A stretch of DNA of 64,000 nucleotides from Desulfobotulus pelophilus (GTDB lineage Bacteria > Desulfobacterota > Desulfobacteria > Desulfobacterales > ASO4-4), in contig NZ_JAPFPW010000007.1 of the NCBI RefSeq assembly GCF_026155325.1, positions 98,508 through 162,507 of the forward strand, given 5' to 3'. The notes under the pieces were generated by a model. The model was not told the origin of the DNA. It saw nothing but the letters and a program-made list of their open reading frames with translations, and did no database searches. The stretch's first letter is position 1. Every line of letters begins with the position of its first letter. The translations under genes were made by a program, and so were the position numbers. Below, in pieces: positions 46,622-55,584 of this stretch.

Positions 46622-47386
46622 CTAGCCCTCCATTGTGGCCTGTACAAACTCGAGGGTAGCTTTTACATGGGGATCAAAAAATCCATGCAGAGGAGACCGC
46701 CAGTCCAGCTCAGCAAGCTTGGTGCGGATACGTTGAGCAGCATCGTATTTAACGCTGTCCTTGAGGGTAATGAAAGCACGGCCCGGATTGTCAATCCAGG
46801 TACAGATTATTTCCTTGGCCCTTGGAATCAGCTGATCTGCTTCCAGTACCTCATCCACAATACCCAGCTCCAGAGCCTTCTCCGGGCTCACCATATTACC
46901 GAAATACATGACATCCCGGAACTTTTTATCCGTATCCAGACCAAACCGCATCACCTCAAGCTCTGCCACCGTAAGGGCCAGTCCCAGCTTGATTTCACTC
47001 ATGCCCAACTTGATTTTGGGATGACTGCTCACAATACGGTAATCGGATGCCATGGCAAGAATCATTCCCATGGCCGCTGTATGACCGTTCATGGCGCAGA
47101 TTACAGGCTTTTTACAAATAAAATAATTCAGCAGAAAGTCTTCCTCAAATTCAAAAAAATCCACGGCCGCCGCATGATCTTTAAAATTGATGAAGGTGGG
47201 CAGGTGAAATCCGCTGGAAAAGAACTTGCCTTCTCCTGTGAGAATGATGCCCTTGATGGCATCATCCGTATTGGCCTTTTCCACGATTACAGCCATTTTT
47301 TCCATGGTTTCACGGGTAATGGAATTGGTTTTTCCATGACTCAGGCGAACAATAATAATGCCATCTTCCAAACTTTCCGTTAACAT
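46622..47386 (-). CDS. enoyl-CoA hydratase/isomerase family protein
   Basis: 254 residues of the crotonase fold. GEGKFFSSGFHLPTF and KKPVICAMNGHTAAMGMILA form the oxyanion-hole segments, followed by SDYRIVSSHPKIKLGMSEIKLG carrying the usual catalytic-position Glu. It hydrates or isomerises an enoyl-CoA, the step after the dehydrogenase encoded two genes downstream. GAGGAGG precedes the ATG at 47386. The reaction type within the crotonase family cannot be settled from sequence alone. Confidence 0.88.
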   Translation of the reverse strand: MLTESLEDGIIIVRLSHGKTNSITRETMEKMAVIVEKANTDDAIKGIILTGEGKFFSSGFHLPTFINFKDHAAAVDFFEFEEDFLLNYFICKKPVICAMNGHTAAMGMILAMASDYRIVSSHPKIKLGMSEIKLGLALTVAELEVMRFGLDTDKKFRDVMYFGNMVSPEKALELGIVDEVLEADQLIPRAKEIICTWIDNPGRAFITLKDSVKYDAAQRIRTKLAELDWRSPLHGFFDPHVKATLEFVQATMEG

Positions 47387-47509
47387 AATAACCTCCTCAA
47401 AGGACAGGAACAATAAGCAAAAATTCAGGCAATGACCTGCCATCAGGCAGAGACTTCCTGATTTACCCAACAATGCACGGAGAGCTGACTCAAATCTGTT
47501 GCTTCAAAA

Positions 47510-47525
47510 GGCTTGCATACTAGCC
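47510..47525. promoter_or_regulatory. operator-like dyad GGCTTGCATACTAGCC before the enoyl-CoA hydratase gene
   Basis: An imperfect palindrome with outer arms GGCT/AGCC and a core nearly identical to the dyad at 45817 (one base different over 12). It lies about 125 bp before the hydratase ATG. Confidence 0.5.
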
Positions 47526-47627
47526 AACGGCCCGGACCCTGTCAATATGCAGACTGACGGCGGCAACCGCCTTTCTTCCAGCTTACCCAAAAACCACAGA
47601 CTCCCGAATTCAGGGGCGGAAAAACCA

Positions 47628-47978
47628 TCATGGCTTTTCTGCGGAACGGGCACAGGTAATACAGACCAGCATACTGGGGTCCACTTGCAGGCGACCATGG
47701 AAAATTTCTTCATCACAATGCATGCAATAACCGTAATCACCCGTTTTCATTCTCCTCAAAGCAATCTCGATACGGTTTTTTTCCGCATTGAGCATTTCAC
47801 TTGTAGCCCTGGACATGGCCCGCTGCTGCATGGCATCCATCCTGGAAAGCCGTCCTACGCGAGTCTGATCCAACTCCACAGGAGCGTTTTCTTCCCTTGA
47901 AAGACTCTGGATATCCAGAATTTCCTGCCTGCGCTCTTCAAGACGCTGCCTGAAGTCGGCCATTTTCTGTTCTTCCAT
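47628..47978 (-). CDS. DksA/TraR-family zinc-finger protein
   Basis: 116 residues: an N-terminal coiled coil and a C4 zinc finger (CMHC and CITC, in GYCMHCDEEIFHGRLQ and MLVCITCARSAEKP). The family binds the RNA polymerase secondary channel and changes promoter choice. It is shorter than E. coli DksA (151 aa) and lacks the usual acidic coiled-coil tip, so it may be a TraR/YbiI-like relative. The start at 47978 follows GAGAAAGG. Confidence 0.85.
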   Translation of the reverse strand: MEEQKMADFRQRLEERRQEILDIQSLSREENAPVELDQTRVGRLSRMDAMQQRAMSRATSEMLNAEKNRIEIALRRMKTGDYGYCMHCDEEIFHGRLQVDPSMLVCITCARSAEKP

Positions 47979-48318
47979 ACTACAGCCTTTCTCAAAAAAA
48001 TGCTGGCCACCTGCAACAAAGAACACGCCATATCAGGGTGCCTTTCTTTTTCAACGGCACAGGAGGTCTCCCGCCATGGCATATGTGGCCAAACATTTGT
48101 TGCATGAAACACACAGGTTATTTCTATCCCCGGCAGCCCGCCTCCGGACAGGCTCGGACTCCCGTATTAAAGGACGAGAGATGAATCCCTAACCTACAAG
48201 CCCGCAACGGAGACTCCGCCCTGGACTCATGAGCGGACAAAGTGACCGGGAAGAAGCATCCCGCCACAATGTCCGGTCTCGGAAAATTCCGCCGTGAATC
48301 ATCAGAGCCTGCCAGCTC
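47979..48318. other. intergenic region between the DksA-like and alcohol dehydrogenase genes
   Basis: 340 bp. No ORF with coding character, and no riboswitch or repeat, was recognised. It includes the promoter region of the DksA-like gene. Confidence 0.35.
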
Positions 48319-49476
48319 CTACAGACAGCGATCCAGAATCCTGCCACTGATTTCAGGTGTAATGTCTCTATGTTCTCCCAGTTTTTTCATCCCATGGGCC
48401 TGCAGCTGCTCAACAACACGGGAAATACCCTCGGCTCCTATGCCGTAATCACTCAGCCGGGTTTTCACCCCCATCCGCTCAAAAAATTCACGGGTCTTTT
48501 CAATGGCCGCATCCATAACCGCCTCTTTATCAGCCCCCTCTAAGCCCCATATCCGCTTCGCATACTGGAGCAGTTTTTCCCCTTTTGGCTCTCTGCGCTC
48601 CTGCAGCACCCCCGGAAGCACAATCGCAAGGGTCTGCGCATGGTCCAGCCCATAAAGGGCTGTCAGCTCATGGCCAATCATGTGGGTGGTCCAGTCCTGT
48701 GGTACCCCTGCCCCTATCAAACCATTAAGGGCCATCGTTGCAGTCCACATCAGATTGGCCCTGATGCCATAATCATCGGGCGCTTCAAGGGCTCTGGGAC
48801 CTTCTTCAATGAGGGTCTGAAGCAGCCCTTCGGAAAAACGGTCCTGCACCTTTGCGCCCGCAGGCCAGGTCAGATACTGCTCCATTACATGAACAAAAGC
48901 GTCGATCACGCCATTGCTGATCTGCCGGTCAGGCAGTGTATAGGTGGTTTCAGGATCCAGTATGGAGAAAACCGGAAACACGTGGGGGCTTGCAAAGGGC
49001 AGTTTGGCCTGCAGGGATTTTCTTGTAATCACACTGCCGCTGTTCATTTCTGAACCTGTGGCAGGCAGGGTCAGAACCGTACCAAAGGGTAAAGCCTTCT
49101 GAATTCCGGCTCCTCTCTTTGTCAGGATATCCCATGGTTCTCCTTCAAACAAGGCTGCTGCAGCCATAAATTTGGTACCGTCTATAACCGATCCTCCACC
49201 AACGGCCAGAAGAAAATCGATTCCTTCTGAGCGCAGTCTTTCCACCCCTTCCATCAGAGTTTCATAGCTGGGATTGGGTTCTATCCCGGCAAACTCTCTC
49301 ACATCATATCCCTTGAGGGCCTCTTTCACCTGATCCAGCACACCGTTCCGCCGGACACTCCCGCCGCCATATGTAATGAGAACCCTTGTGGATGGAGGAA
49401 TTTTTCCGCGCAGGGCCGCAATCTCGCCTCTGCCAAATATAATTTCCGTGGGATTGTACAGTCTAAAATTCTGCAT
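48319..49476 (-). CDS. iron-containing alcohol dehydrogenase (BDH/YqhD-like)
   Basis: 385 residues of the group III (Fe/Zn) alcohol dehydrogenase family. NAD(P)-binding LLAVGGGSVIDGTKFMA, LTLPATGSEMNSGSVI, and the metal-ligand region TTHMIGHELTALYGLDHAQT are visible. It interconverts aldehydes and alcohols or hydroxy-acids. GRGEIAALRGKIPPSTRVLI at the N-terminus is close to butanol/YqhD-type enzymes that prefer NADPH. The start at 49476 follows AAGGG; an extended frame to 49608 is ignored. Confidence 0.92.
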   Translation of the reverse strand: MQNFRLYNPTEIIFGRGEIAALRGKIPPSTRVLITYGGGSVRRNGVLDQVKEALKGYDVREFAGIEPNPSYETLMEGVERLRSEGIDFLLAVGGGSVIDGTKFMAAAALFEGEPWDILTKRGAGIQKALPFGTVLTLPATGSEMNSGSVITRKSLQAKLPFASPHVFPVFSILDPETTYTLPDRQISNGVIDAFVHVMEQYLTWPAGAKVQDRFSEGLLQTLIEEGPRALEAPDDYGIRANLMWTATMALNGLIGAGVPQDWTTHMIGHELTALYGLDHAQTLAIVLPGVLQERREPKGEKLLQYAKRIWGLEGADKEAVMDAAIEKTREFFERMGVKTRLSDYGIGAEGISRVVEQLQAHGMKKLGEHRDITPEISGRILDRCL

Positions 49477-49743
49477 TCTTTTCACCCTTCCCTTTCGGAT
49501 TCCACTATGTCTGAATATTCTATCCCATGCACTTACCAGCAAACAGCGCAGGCTGCACCACACCAAAAGACACCTTCTTATATCACAAAAAAACAGACAA
49601 ACCTGCACACCAACGGAGCAGGTAGAAACTACTTTGTCTTACGCCGGAATTACTGTACCATCCATAAAAAAAGCGCAGACTGGCAGCCACCTACAGAACC
49701 GCACCGGTTTTTTCCTATTCGATAAAAACAGACTGGAGAATGT

Positions 49744-50259
49744 ATGAGTACGGAAAAAGAAGAAAAAAGAAAAAAACAGGACACCATCCTCCAGCAGGAA
49801 ATACGGAACAACAGAAAATTTTCCATGGCCGAAGCCATAGGCCGGGAGGGTGGTCATTTTATGAAGGGGCACAACCCTGTGCCTGCCATTGACCGGCTGG
49901 TGGCAAAACTGAATGATTTTATCCGTGATCACACCCGCGATACTTCAAGGGTACTGATTTCCGTACTCCAGGAAAAGGTGAAAAACAACAGCCTTTCCCT
50001 TTCGGAACAATCTGAAAAACCCTTTACCTTTCTTCACGGGCTGATCCGCTCTTATCTGGACTACCCCGAACGTCTTTATGAGCTCACCCGTCAGGCCGAC
50101 ATCAAATGGGGACAAATTAACAATGAAAAACCCTACTTCCAGAAACCCGGCGATCCACCCCACCCCGAGGATGAATATTCCCACGAAAGCGTAGCGGCAA
50201 GACTGACGGATCTGCTGGAAACCATGGAAGCCTCCATGGAAGAAGAAAATAAAGACTGA
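49744..50259 (+). CDS. hypothetical protein (171 aa)
   Basis: Not recognised. Soluble, charged and mainly helical: a basic N-terminus (KEEKRKKQDTILQQEIRNNR), then FSMAEAIGREGGHFMKGHNP and a helical middle, with an acidic proline-containing stretch (GDPPHPEDEYSHES) near 135-150. GGAG lies 6 nt upstream of the ATG. Codon use resembles the neighbours. It is convergent with the decarboxylase operon and has no evident partner. Confidence 0.65.
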   Translation: MSTEKEEKRKKQDTILQQEIRNNRKFSMAEAIGREGGHFMKGHNPVPAIDRLVAKLNDFIRDHTRDTSRVLISVLQEKVKNNSLSLSEQSEKPFTFLHGLIRSYLDYPERLYELTRQADIKWGQINNEKPYFQKPGDPPHPEDEYSHESVAARLTDLLETMEASMEEENKD

Positions 50260-50382
50260 GCAGGCAGAAACCTGCCGCCCCTAAAGGCCTTCAGGGTTTT
50301 AAAACCGGGCCGGTGCAGGGGACTTTCCCTACGCAAAACCGGCAACTTCCCCCAGACAACCCCGTACCGCACCGGCCTTCCT

Positions 50383-51510
50383 TCAGGAAAGAAAACTCCA
50401 GAGAACCCCGGCGGCAATGGCAGAACCGATCACCCCTGAAATATTAGGAGCCATGGCATGCATGAGCAGAAAATTGCCGGGATCTTCCTTCTGGGCCACA
50501 TGGTGCACCACACGGGCCGAATCCGGTACAGCCGAAACCCCGGCGGCACCAATCAGGGGATTGATTTTGGTTTTTAAAAACAGATTCATGAACTTGGCGA
50601 AAAGCAACCCGCAAGCCGTTGCCACGGCAAAACTGGCTGCTCCCAGTACAAAAATCCCTATGCTTTTCGCATTAAGAAAAACATCTGCCTGGGTGCTGGC
50701 CCCAACGGTTACACCCAGGAGGATGGTCACCGTATCGATGATTACCGTGCGGGCCGCCACAGCCAGACGATCCGTCACCACGGCCTCCTTGAGGAGGTTA
50801 CCCAGAAACAGCATGCCCAGCAGGGGAAGAGCCGCCGGTGCGATAAAACAGCACATCAGAAGCCCCATGATGGGAAAAATGATTTTTTCCCTCTGGGAAA
50901 CCTTCCTTGGCTCCTCCATGCGGATGCAACGCTCTTTTTTCGTGGTCAGAAGCTTCATAATGGGCGGCTGGATCACGGGTACCAGAGCCATATACGAATA
51001 AGCGGCAATGGCGATGGGACCGATCAGATCCGCAGCGAGCTTTGATGTCAGGAAAATGGCCGTTGGCCCATCCGCGCCACCGATAATACCGATGCTGGCC
51101 GCTTCAAAAGGAGAAAATCCGATGGCCAGAGCTCCCAGAAAGGTAAGAAAAATACCCGCTTGAGCAGCAGCACCCAGCAGCATGAGAGAAGGTCTTGCCA
51201 GAAGGGTAGAAAAATCCGTCATGGCTCCGATACCAAGAAAAATCAAGGGCGGATAAATGCCGTGGGTAACGCCCATGTAAAGATACCCCAGAACGGAACC
51301 TTCTTCATAGATACTCAGACCCAGCCCATGGAATACCGGGATATTTCCCATGAGAATACCAAATCCTATGGGGACCAGCAAAAGGGGTTCGTAGCGTTTG
51401 ACTATCCCCAGATAAATAAATACAAGCCCCACACAGATCATAAAAACATGGCGGAAATCAACCAGATAAAAGCCTGTATTACTTAAAAAATCCAGCAGAA
51501 GCGGGATCAT
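50383..51510 (-). CDS. oadB: sodium ion-translocating decarboxylase, beta subunit
   Basis: 375 residues, a polytopic membrane protein of the OadB/GcdB/MmdB family. The signature GIIGGADGPTAIFL contains the Asp needed for Na+ transport and carboxybiotin decarboxylation. The C-terminal GAAGVSAVPDSARVVHHVAQ with MHAMAPNISGVIGSAIAAG is also typical. It decarboxylates the carboxybiotin formed by the alpha/biotin subunits and pumps Na+ outward. Last gene of the operon, 217 bp after the oadG-like gene. Confidence 0.93.
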   Translation of the reverse strand: MIPLLLDFLSNTGFYLVDFRHVFMICVGLVFIYLGIVKRYEPLLLVPIGFGILMGNIPVFHGLGLSIYEEGSVLGYLYMGVTHGIYPPLIFLGIGAMTDFSTLLARPSLMLLGAAAQAGIFLTFLGALAIGFSPFEAASIGIIGGADGPTAIFLTSKLAADLIGPIAIAAYSYMALVPVIQPPIMKLLTTKKERCIRMEEPRKVSQREKIIFPIMGLLMCCFIAPAALPLLGMLFLGNLLKEAVVTDRLAVAARTVIIDTVTILLGVTVGASTQADVFLNAKSIGIFVLGAASFAVATACGLLFAKFMNLFLKTKINPLIGAAGVSAVPDSARVVHHVAQKEDPGNFLLMHAMAPNISGVIGSAIAAGVLWSFLS

Positions 51511-51727
51511 GTCTCTTCTTTCATGGTCAGTCGTTGGTTGATGATTCCTGCCGACCGGTCAGACCGGCAGCTACTTGCGCCCATTTTGTAAGCATTCAGC
51601 AGGCCACCACCGTTGGCTTTGCCCTGATTAAAAATACTTACAAACAGATCACCGGATAATATGACTATGGAAAACTGTCAGACCTCACCCCGGCACTCAT
51701 GCCAGAAAATTTCAAGGCTAAAAAATG

Positions 51728-52279
51728 TCAGCTTCCGGTCTGTGTACCAGGCAGACCCCGGCCTTTACCAGGGGAAGAAGGGAAAAAATTCTGCATAGTG
51801 CCCCTTTGTTTTACCGGCAATTCTCTGTTTTCAACAATCCGGTCAAAAGCAACCGAATCCCAGATATAATACCCCTTCCCATCGGGCTTCAGCACACCGG
51901 TACGCACAAAATCCGCCAGAATGGCATGGCAACGGGCAACCCCCCTTTTTTCTGCCTGTTCAAGAAGGCCCGGTAGAGAAAGGGGAAACCCCATGCTTTC
52001 TGCCAGAAGGGAATAGTGCAAACAGGCATCCTGAAAACCCGCAAAAGAAGTCAGAGCCGGGGTCTCAAGCCGGGCAGGAGCAGCATCCTTCTCTACAGCA
52101 AGCTCACCTGCCTTTGCATGTTTACGGGCTTTCCGTGCTTCCACAAAAGCAAGGACACGATGCAGCCGGGAAATACTGAAAGCCAGAAGGCTTAATCCCG
52201 TAAAAACAATAACAATCCCCAAAAAAGCCATTTCCCAGCCATTATGGAGGGCAATGGCAGACAAACCGTACTCCGCCAT
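51728..52279 (-). CDS. oadG: OadG-like gamma subunit with long C-terminal extension
   Basis: 183 residues. The N-terminal helix (WEMAFLGIVIVFTGLSLLAFSI) followed by a basic cytosolic stretch is the OadG pattern; the gamma subunit anchors and stabilises the complex. Ordinary OadG proteins are about 80-120 residues, while here a further 110 residues form a winged-helix-like region (FPLSLPGLLEQAEKRGVARC, GVLKPDGKGYYIWDSVAFD). The start shares one base with the stop of the cyclic-nucleotide-binding gene. The extension has no assigned role. Confidence 0.7.
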   Translation of the reverse strand: MAEYGLSAIALHNGWEMAFLGIVIVFTGLSLLAFSISRLHRVLAFVEARKARKHAKAGELAVEKDAAPARLETPALTSFAGFQDACLHYSLLAESMGFPLSLPGLLEQAEKRGVARCHAILADFVRTGVLKPDGKGYYIWDSVAFDRIVENRELPVKQRGTMQNFFPSSPGKGRGLPGTQTGS

Positions 52280-52752
52280 CAGAAACCCTCCCGGCTAAAA
52301 TCCTCATCCACAAAAATCCCGGCGCTGTTCCTTTTCGCCTTTCTCTGATTCAGGTACGCCTGAATGCTGCGCTGAATCCGGTCCGCAAAACGGGGATTTT
52401 CCTCGAGCATCCTCTCACGGTTTGCCCGGTAGAGGGCCATAAGGGAACCATCGGTCAGGGCAAGGCCTCTTGCCGTATAACGCCCCTGATTCAGCATGGC
52501 ATTCATGCCGATCACCTCACCACTGCCATGCAGGGTAAAACCGCTTCCATCGGGAAAAGCCATGAGATAATCACCGGATATGGTGATATACAAGGTCTCC
52601 GCCTTTCTTCCCCAACGGATAACCTCCTCCCCTTCCCGCACCCGAAAAACCTGCATATACGCCGCAAGAATTTCGATGGATTCGGGACTCACCCTTTTTA
52701 AAAGAGGCAGGGTTTTCAGAATACGCACCATGGTATCAGAAAGCGCATGCAC
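52279..52752 (-). CDS. cyclic nucleotide-binding-domain protein within the decarboxylase operon
   Basis: 157 residues forming one cNMP-binding beta-roll: IEILAAYMQVFRVREGEEVI, AETLYITISGDYLMAF, then a cassette region GEVIGMNAMLNQGRYTARGL that keeps the Gly-Glu and the Arg expected to contact the phosphate, although the rest of the cassette is divergent. There is no DNA-binding domain. It is coupled at both ends: 14 bp after oadA and overlapping oadG. A ligand-responsive regulatory subunit of the decarboxylase is a reasonable inference. Confidence 0.75.
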   Translation of the reverse strand: MHALSDTMVRILKTLPLLKRVSPESIEILAAYMQVFRVREGEEVIRWGRKAETLYITISGDYLMAFPDGSGFTLHGSGEVIGMNAMLNQGRYTARGLALTDGSLMALYRANRERMLEENPRFADRIQRSIQAYLNQRKAKRNSAGIFVDEDFSREGF

Positions 52753-52766
52753 AAAAAGCCTCCATC

Positions 52767-54710
52767 CTATCCTATACGGCAGAGAACCGCATCCTTGGCA
52801 ACGGAATCACCGCTGCGCACACATAAATTCAGAATGACCCCTGAAACCGGAGCAACCAGTGCATTTTCCATTTTCATGGCCTCCAGAATCACCACCGTTT
52901 CACCGGCCTTCACACTGTCTCCTTCCTTTTTACGAAAGGAAACCACCATTCCCGGCATGGGGGCCACAAGGGGAGTGCCATCCTCCCCGTCACTAACAGG
53001 AACAGGAACGGCAGCTGGCGATTTTTTCGCAGGCTTTCCACCGCCCGTTTCCCTAACCGCCTTCTTTTCTACAGCAGGCGGAGTAAGGGGGAAGGCATGA
53101 CGGATCACCGGCGCTCCACCCACCTCGTCCACCCCTACCTCATAGTAGGTATCGTCTACAAAGACGTGGAAGGTGCGAATATAGGGACTTTTTTCCGGCA
53201 CTTTTTCAGGCTCCGTTATTTTATGCTCCCCTGCCAGAATCCGGATCATCCGCTCCCGTATTTTCATGGCCTCTTCCAGCGTCCTGGGAAGAGTATATTC
53301 CGGAGCCGTCTCCTTGCCGTACTTCCAGCGCAGAAAACGCTTGCCCGTAGCAGGGAAAAGGGCGCAGAGCAGCTCGTCTTCAATATCCGCAGCCAAGCCT
53401 CGCAGCTCCTCCCGTACTCCCGGCAACTCCAGCTTCAGAGCTTCTCCGGGCCTTTCCTGTAAAGGGCGATGCCCTCTGGGATGACCTTCAAGGGCTTTTT
53501 TCCTAAGCATCCCATCCAGAGGACCGGGCGGCTCACCGTAAAAGCCTGCGCAAAAATCCCTTACCTGGGCAGAAATCATGCGGTAGGACTCCCCCTCCGT
53601 ATCAAACAGCACATTGTTCACAGCCTGCGTTGCCAGAATACGGGCCACGGGCTTGACCAAGGGCGGATTACCCAGATCCCTGCGCACCCGTTTCAGCTCG
53701 GTAAAAACCGCATCCAGCCGGTCTTCGGCCCCCATTTCTCCCAGCTGCCGCTTCAGATCTCCCTCCATGCCTCCGGGAAGCCTGTGCATCAGTGCTGTGG
53801 TATCCATGGGAGTTGTGCTGCCGCCATAGAAATGCCAGTATTTGGGAAGGATTTCCTCTTCACTGAGCCGGTTCAGACCAGCAATTTTTCCAAGATCAAG
53901 TCCCGTATCCCTCGTTCCTCCTTTAAGGGCCGCAATCAGAGGCTCCACAGCCCCATGGCTGCTTCGCATGGCAAAGGGAGCAAGGCAGGTATCCGCACCG
54001 TCAAGACCCGCCTCTATGGCAGCAAAAAGAGAAAGGGGACCGAAGCCTGCCGTGGCATGGGTGTGGATATGAAGGGGCAGGGTTACGGCTGCTTTCAGGC
54101 CCGCAACCAGCCTGCGGGCCTCTTCGGGCATCAGAAGTCCTGCCGTATCTTTGATCAGCAGGGAGTGGGCTCCCATATTTTCCAGAGCAATGGCTTTTTT
54201 CAAATAATAATCAAGGGTGTACAGACTTTCTTCATCGAAGGACTCCGCCGTGCGGCTGTAGCAGATACAACCCTGAAAGTGCCCGCCCGCCTGCAAAACG
54301 CTTTCCCCGGCAACCTGAAGATTGCGCAGATCATTCAGGGGGTCAAAAAGCCTGAAAACCTGAATCCCGTTCACATAGCTCCGCTCCACAAAAGCCCGGA
54401 CCACATCATCCGCGTAGCAGCGTTCCCCTACCAGATGCTGCCCCCTGAGCATGCAAGCCATGGGCGTCTTTCTGAAATAACGTTTCAGGCTGCGGATCCG
54501 CTCCCATGGATCTTCATTCAGTTCCCTGTGCATCACGTCAAAGCCCGCCCCGCCCCAGACCTCCACGGCCCAGAAGCCCACATCATCCATCAGAGCAGCC
54601 ATGCGTACCATATCCGCCGTTCGGCCTCGCCCGGCATAAAGGCACTGGAAACCATCCCGCAGGCTCACATCACAGATCGCCAGAGGTTTCTGACTCATCA
54701 CCTTTTCCAT
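52767..54710 (-). CDS. oadA: oxaloacetate/pyruvate carboxyltransferase with biotin domain (OadA-like)
   Basis: 647 residues. The N-terminal carboxyltransferase TIM barrel shows CDVSLRDGFQCL, the catalytic Lys in LLIKDTAGLL and metal-binding His-x-His in LPLHIHTHATAGF. A PYC_OADA conserved domain follows, then a Pro/Ala linker and a C-terminal biotinyl domain with EAMKMEN near residue 610. It transfers a carboxyl group between oxaloacetate/pyruvate and biotin. With the MmdA-type subunit upstream, the complex could act as a methylmalonyl-CoA:pyruvate transcarboxylase. AAGGAG precedes the ATG. Confidence 0.92.
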   Translation of the reverse strand: MEKVMSQKPLAICDVSLRDGFQCLYAGRGRTADMVRMAALMDDVGFWAVEVWGGAGFDVMHRELNEDPWERIRSLKRYFRKTPMACMLRGQHLVGERCYADDVVRAFVERSYVNGIQVFRLFDPLNDLRNLQVAGESVLQAGGHFQGCICYSRTAESFDEESLYTLDYYLKKAIALENMGAHSLLIKDTAGLLMPEEARRLVAGLKAAVTLPLHIHTHATAGFGPLSLFAAIEAGLDGADTCLAPFAMRSSHGAVEPLIAALKGGTRDTGLDLGKIAGLNRLSEEEILPKYWHFYGGSTTPMDTTALMHRLPGGMEGDLKRQLGEMGAEDRLDAVFTELKRVRRDLGNPPLVKPVARILATQAVNNVLFDTEGESYRMISAQVRDFCAGFYGEPPGPLDGMLRKKALEGHPRGHRPLQERPGEALKLELPGVREELRGLAADIEDELLCALFPATGKRFLRWKYGKETAPEYTLPRTLEEAMKIRERMIRILAGEHKITEPEKVPEKSPYIRTFHVFVDDTYYEVGVDEVGGAPVIRHAFPLTPPAVEKKAVRETGGGKPAKKSPAAVPVPVSDGEDGTPLVAPMPGMVVSFRKKEGDSVKAGETVVILEAMKMENALVAPVSGVILNLCVRSGDSVAKDAVLCRIG

Positions 54711-54814
54711 TGTTCTCCTTAAAAAGTACCAAACTGTTCGACAGGACGCAGCTGGCTTCCCAAAAATTTGAAATTCTTAAAAAATAAAAAGGCAATATGT
54801 TTCGGAAGACTTTC

Positions 54815-54855
54815 AGCCCTCACTCCTGGCCCTTCTCCCAGAGGGAGGAAGAAAT
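54815..54855. repeat. common GEGPGVRA-type intergenic repeat
   Basis: CCCTCACTCCTGGCCC with TTCTCCCAGAGGGAGG is a copy of the widespread repeat whose reverse strand encodes LPLGEGPGVRA. It sits between oadA and the small subunit gene. Confidence 0.5.
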
Positions 54856-54870
54856 AATGAATAATTACAG

Positions 54871-55068
54871 TCAGGGTTTCCGCTGCATCCACAGACCCGT
54901 CTGCATCTGATCCATTCGTCCGGCCGTACTCCAGATATTTTTGGGCTGTTCTCCGGCAGGACGATGAGGACTGGCACCCAGACGCCGCAGAGCGGCAGCC
55001 TCTCCGTCGCGGATACAGGCCATGACCGCAGCCATGGCCGCTGCCATCTTCTTCTGTTCTTCCATCAT
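54871..55068 (-). CDS. small conserved subunit of the acyl-CoA carboxyltransferase complex (65 aa)
   Basis: Residues MAAAMAAVMACIRDGEAAAL and a short C-terminal SxxGRxxQM-type segment (WSTAGRMDQMQTGLW) match the pattern of small delta/epsilon-like proteins encoded in methylmalonyl- and glutaconyl-CoA decarboxylase clusters, just after the carboxyltransferase gene. Its role is structural at most by analogy. ATG-ATG start with AAGGA about 13 nt upstream. It lies between mmdA and oadA on the same strand. A spurious frame cannot be excluded, but position and composition favour a gene. Confidence 0.6.
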   Translation of the reverse strand: MMEEQKKMAAAMAAVMACIRDGEAAALRRLGASPHRPAGEQPKNIWSTAGRMDQMQTGLWMQRKP

Positions 55069-55584
55069 GGGCGAATAATTCCTTCAGACAATTTTCCTGA
55101 AAATACAATGTAACGACTCAGCATATTGTATTCTGGAAATCCATACTGTTATTTCAGCAGCCGGGTTCCGGCATAAGACAGCCGGGCTGCGTAGGAGTGA
55201 CGTTGCCATTGTTTTGGATTCCGGTACTCAGGCCATCAACCCAAAGACTGTTATGACAAAACAATAACCTGTTTCAGGCTTGAGTGCCGGAGTACTCATC
55301 AAAGCGGCAAACGGCCTGAGTCGGCACAAAGGCGGCGTGCGGAGTCTTCTATGGTAATGGGAAAACCCCACCTGCCTGTACAGACAGGTTTTTACCGCAC
55401 CCGCACAGGACAAAAAGGTCTGAAAACACGATTGCATCCCGAAGAAATGCCGGGATGCCTGTGCAACCGGATTGAAAGCATTTGAGTTACCAAAGGAAAA
55501 TTTTGCTGAATAGTCACAAGACAAGTAAACGACTCCGTGCATTGTCCCCCCTTCCCAGTACGGTAACAACCATCCATGGAGGCC
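55069..55584. other. large gap inside the decarboxylase operon
   Basis: 516 bp between mmdA and the small subunit gene, unusual inside an operon. Most of it is occupied by the dispersed intergenic repeat (copy B) and its flanks. No coding frame looks real. Confidence 0.5.
55278..55425. repeat. dispersed intergenic repeat, copy B
   Basis: Begins GCTTGAGTGCCGGAGT and aligns by eye with copy A at 30612-30750. Just upstream, 55214-55233 (GGATTCCGGTACTCAGGC) is an imperfect inverted copy of its head, so the element may have hairpin ends. Confidence 0.55.

Noticed and set aside
50308..50379. GGCCGGTGC/GCACCGGCC inverted repeat between the hypothetical gene and oadB
   Set aside because: The 9-bp arms are over 50 bases apart with no T-run, too loose to call a terminator.
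53469..54722. 417-codon plus-strand frame opposite oadA
   Set aside because: Antisense to a carboxyltransferase gene with clear motifs; no family resemblance.
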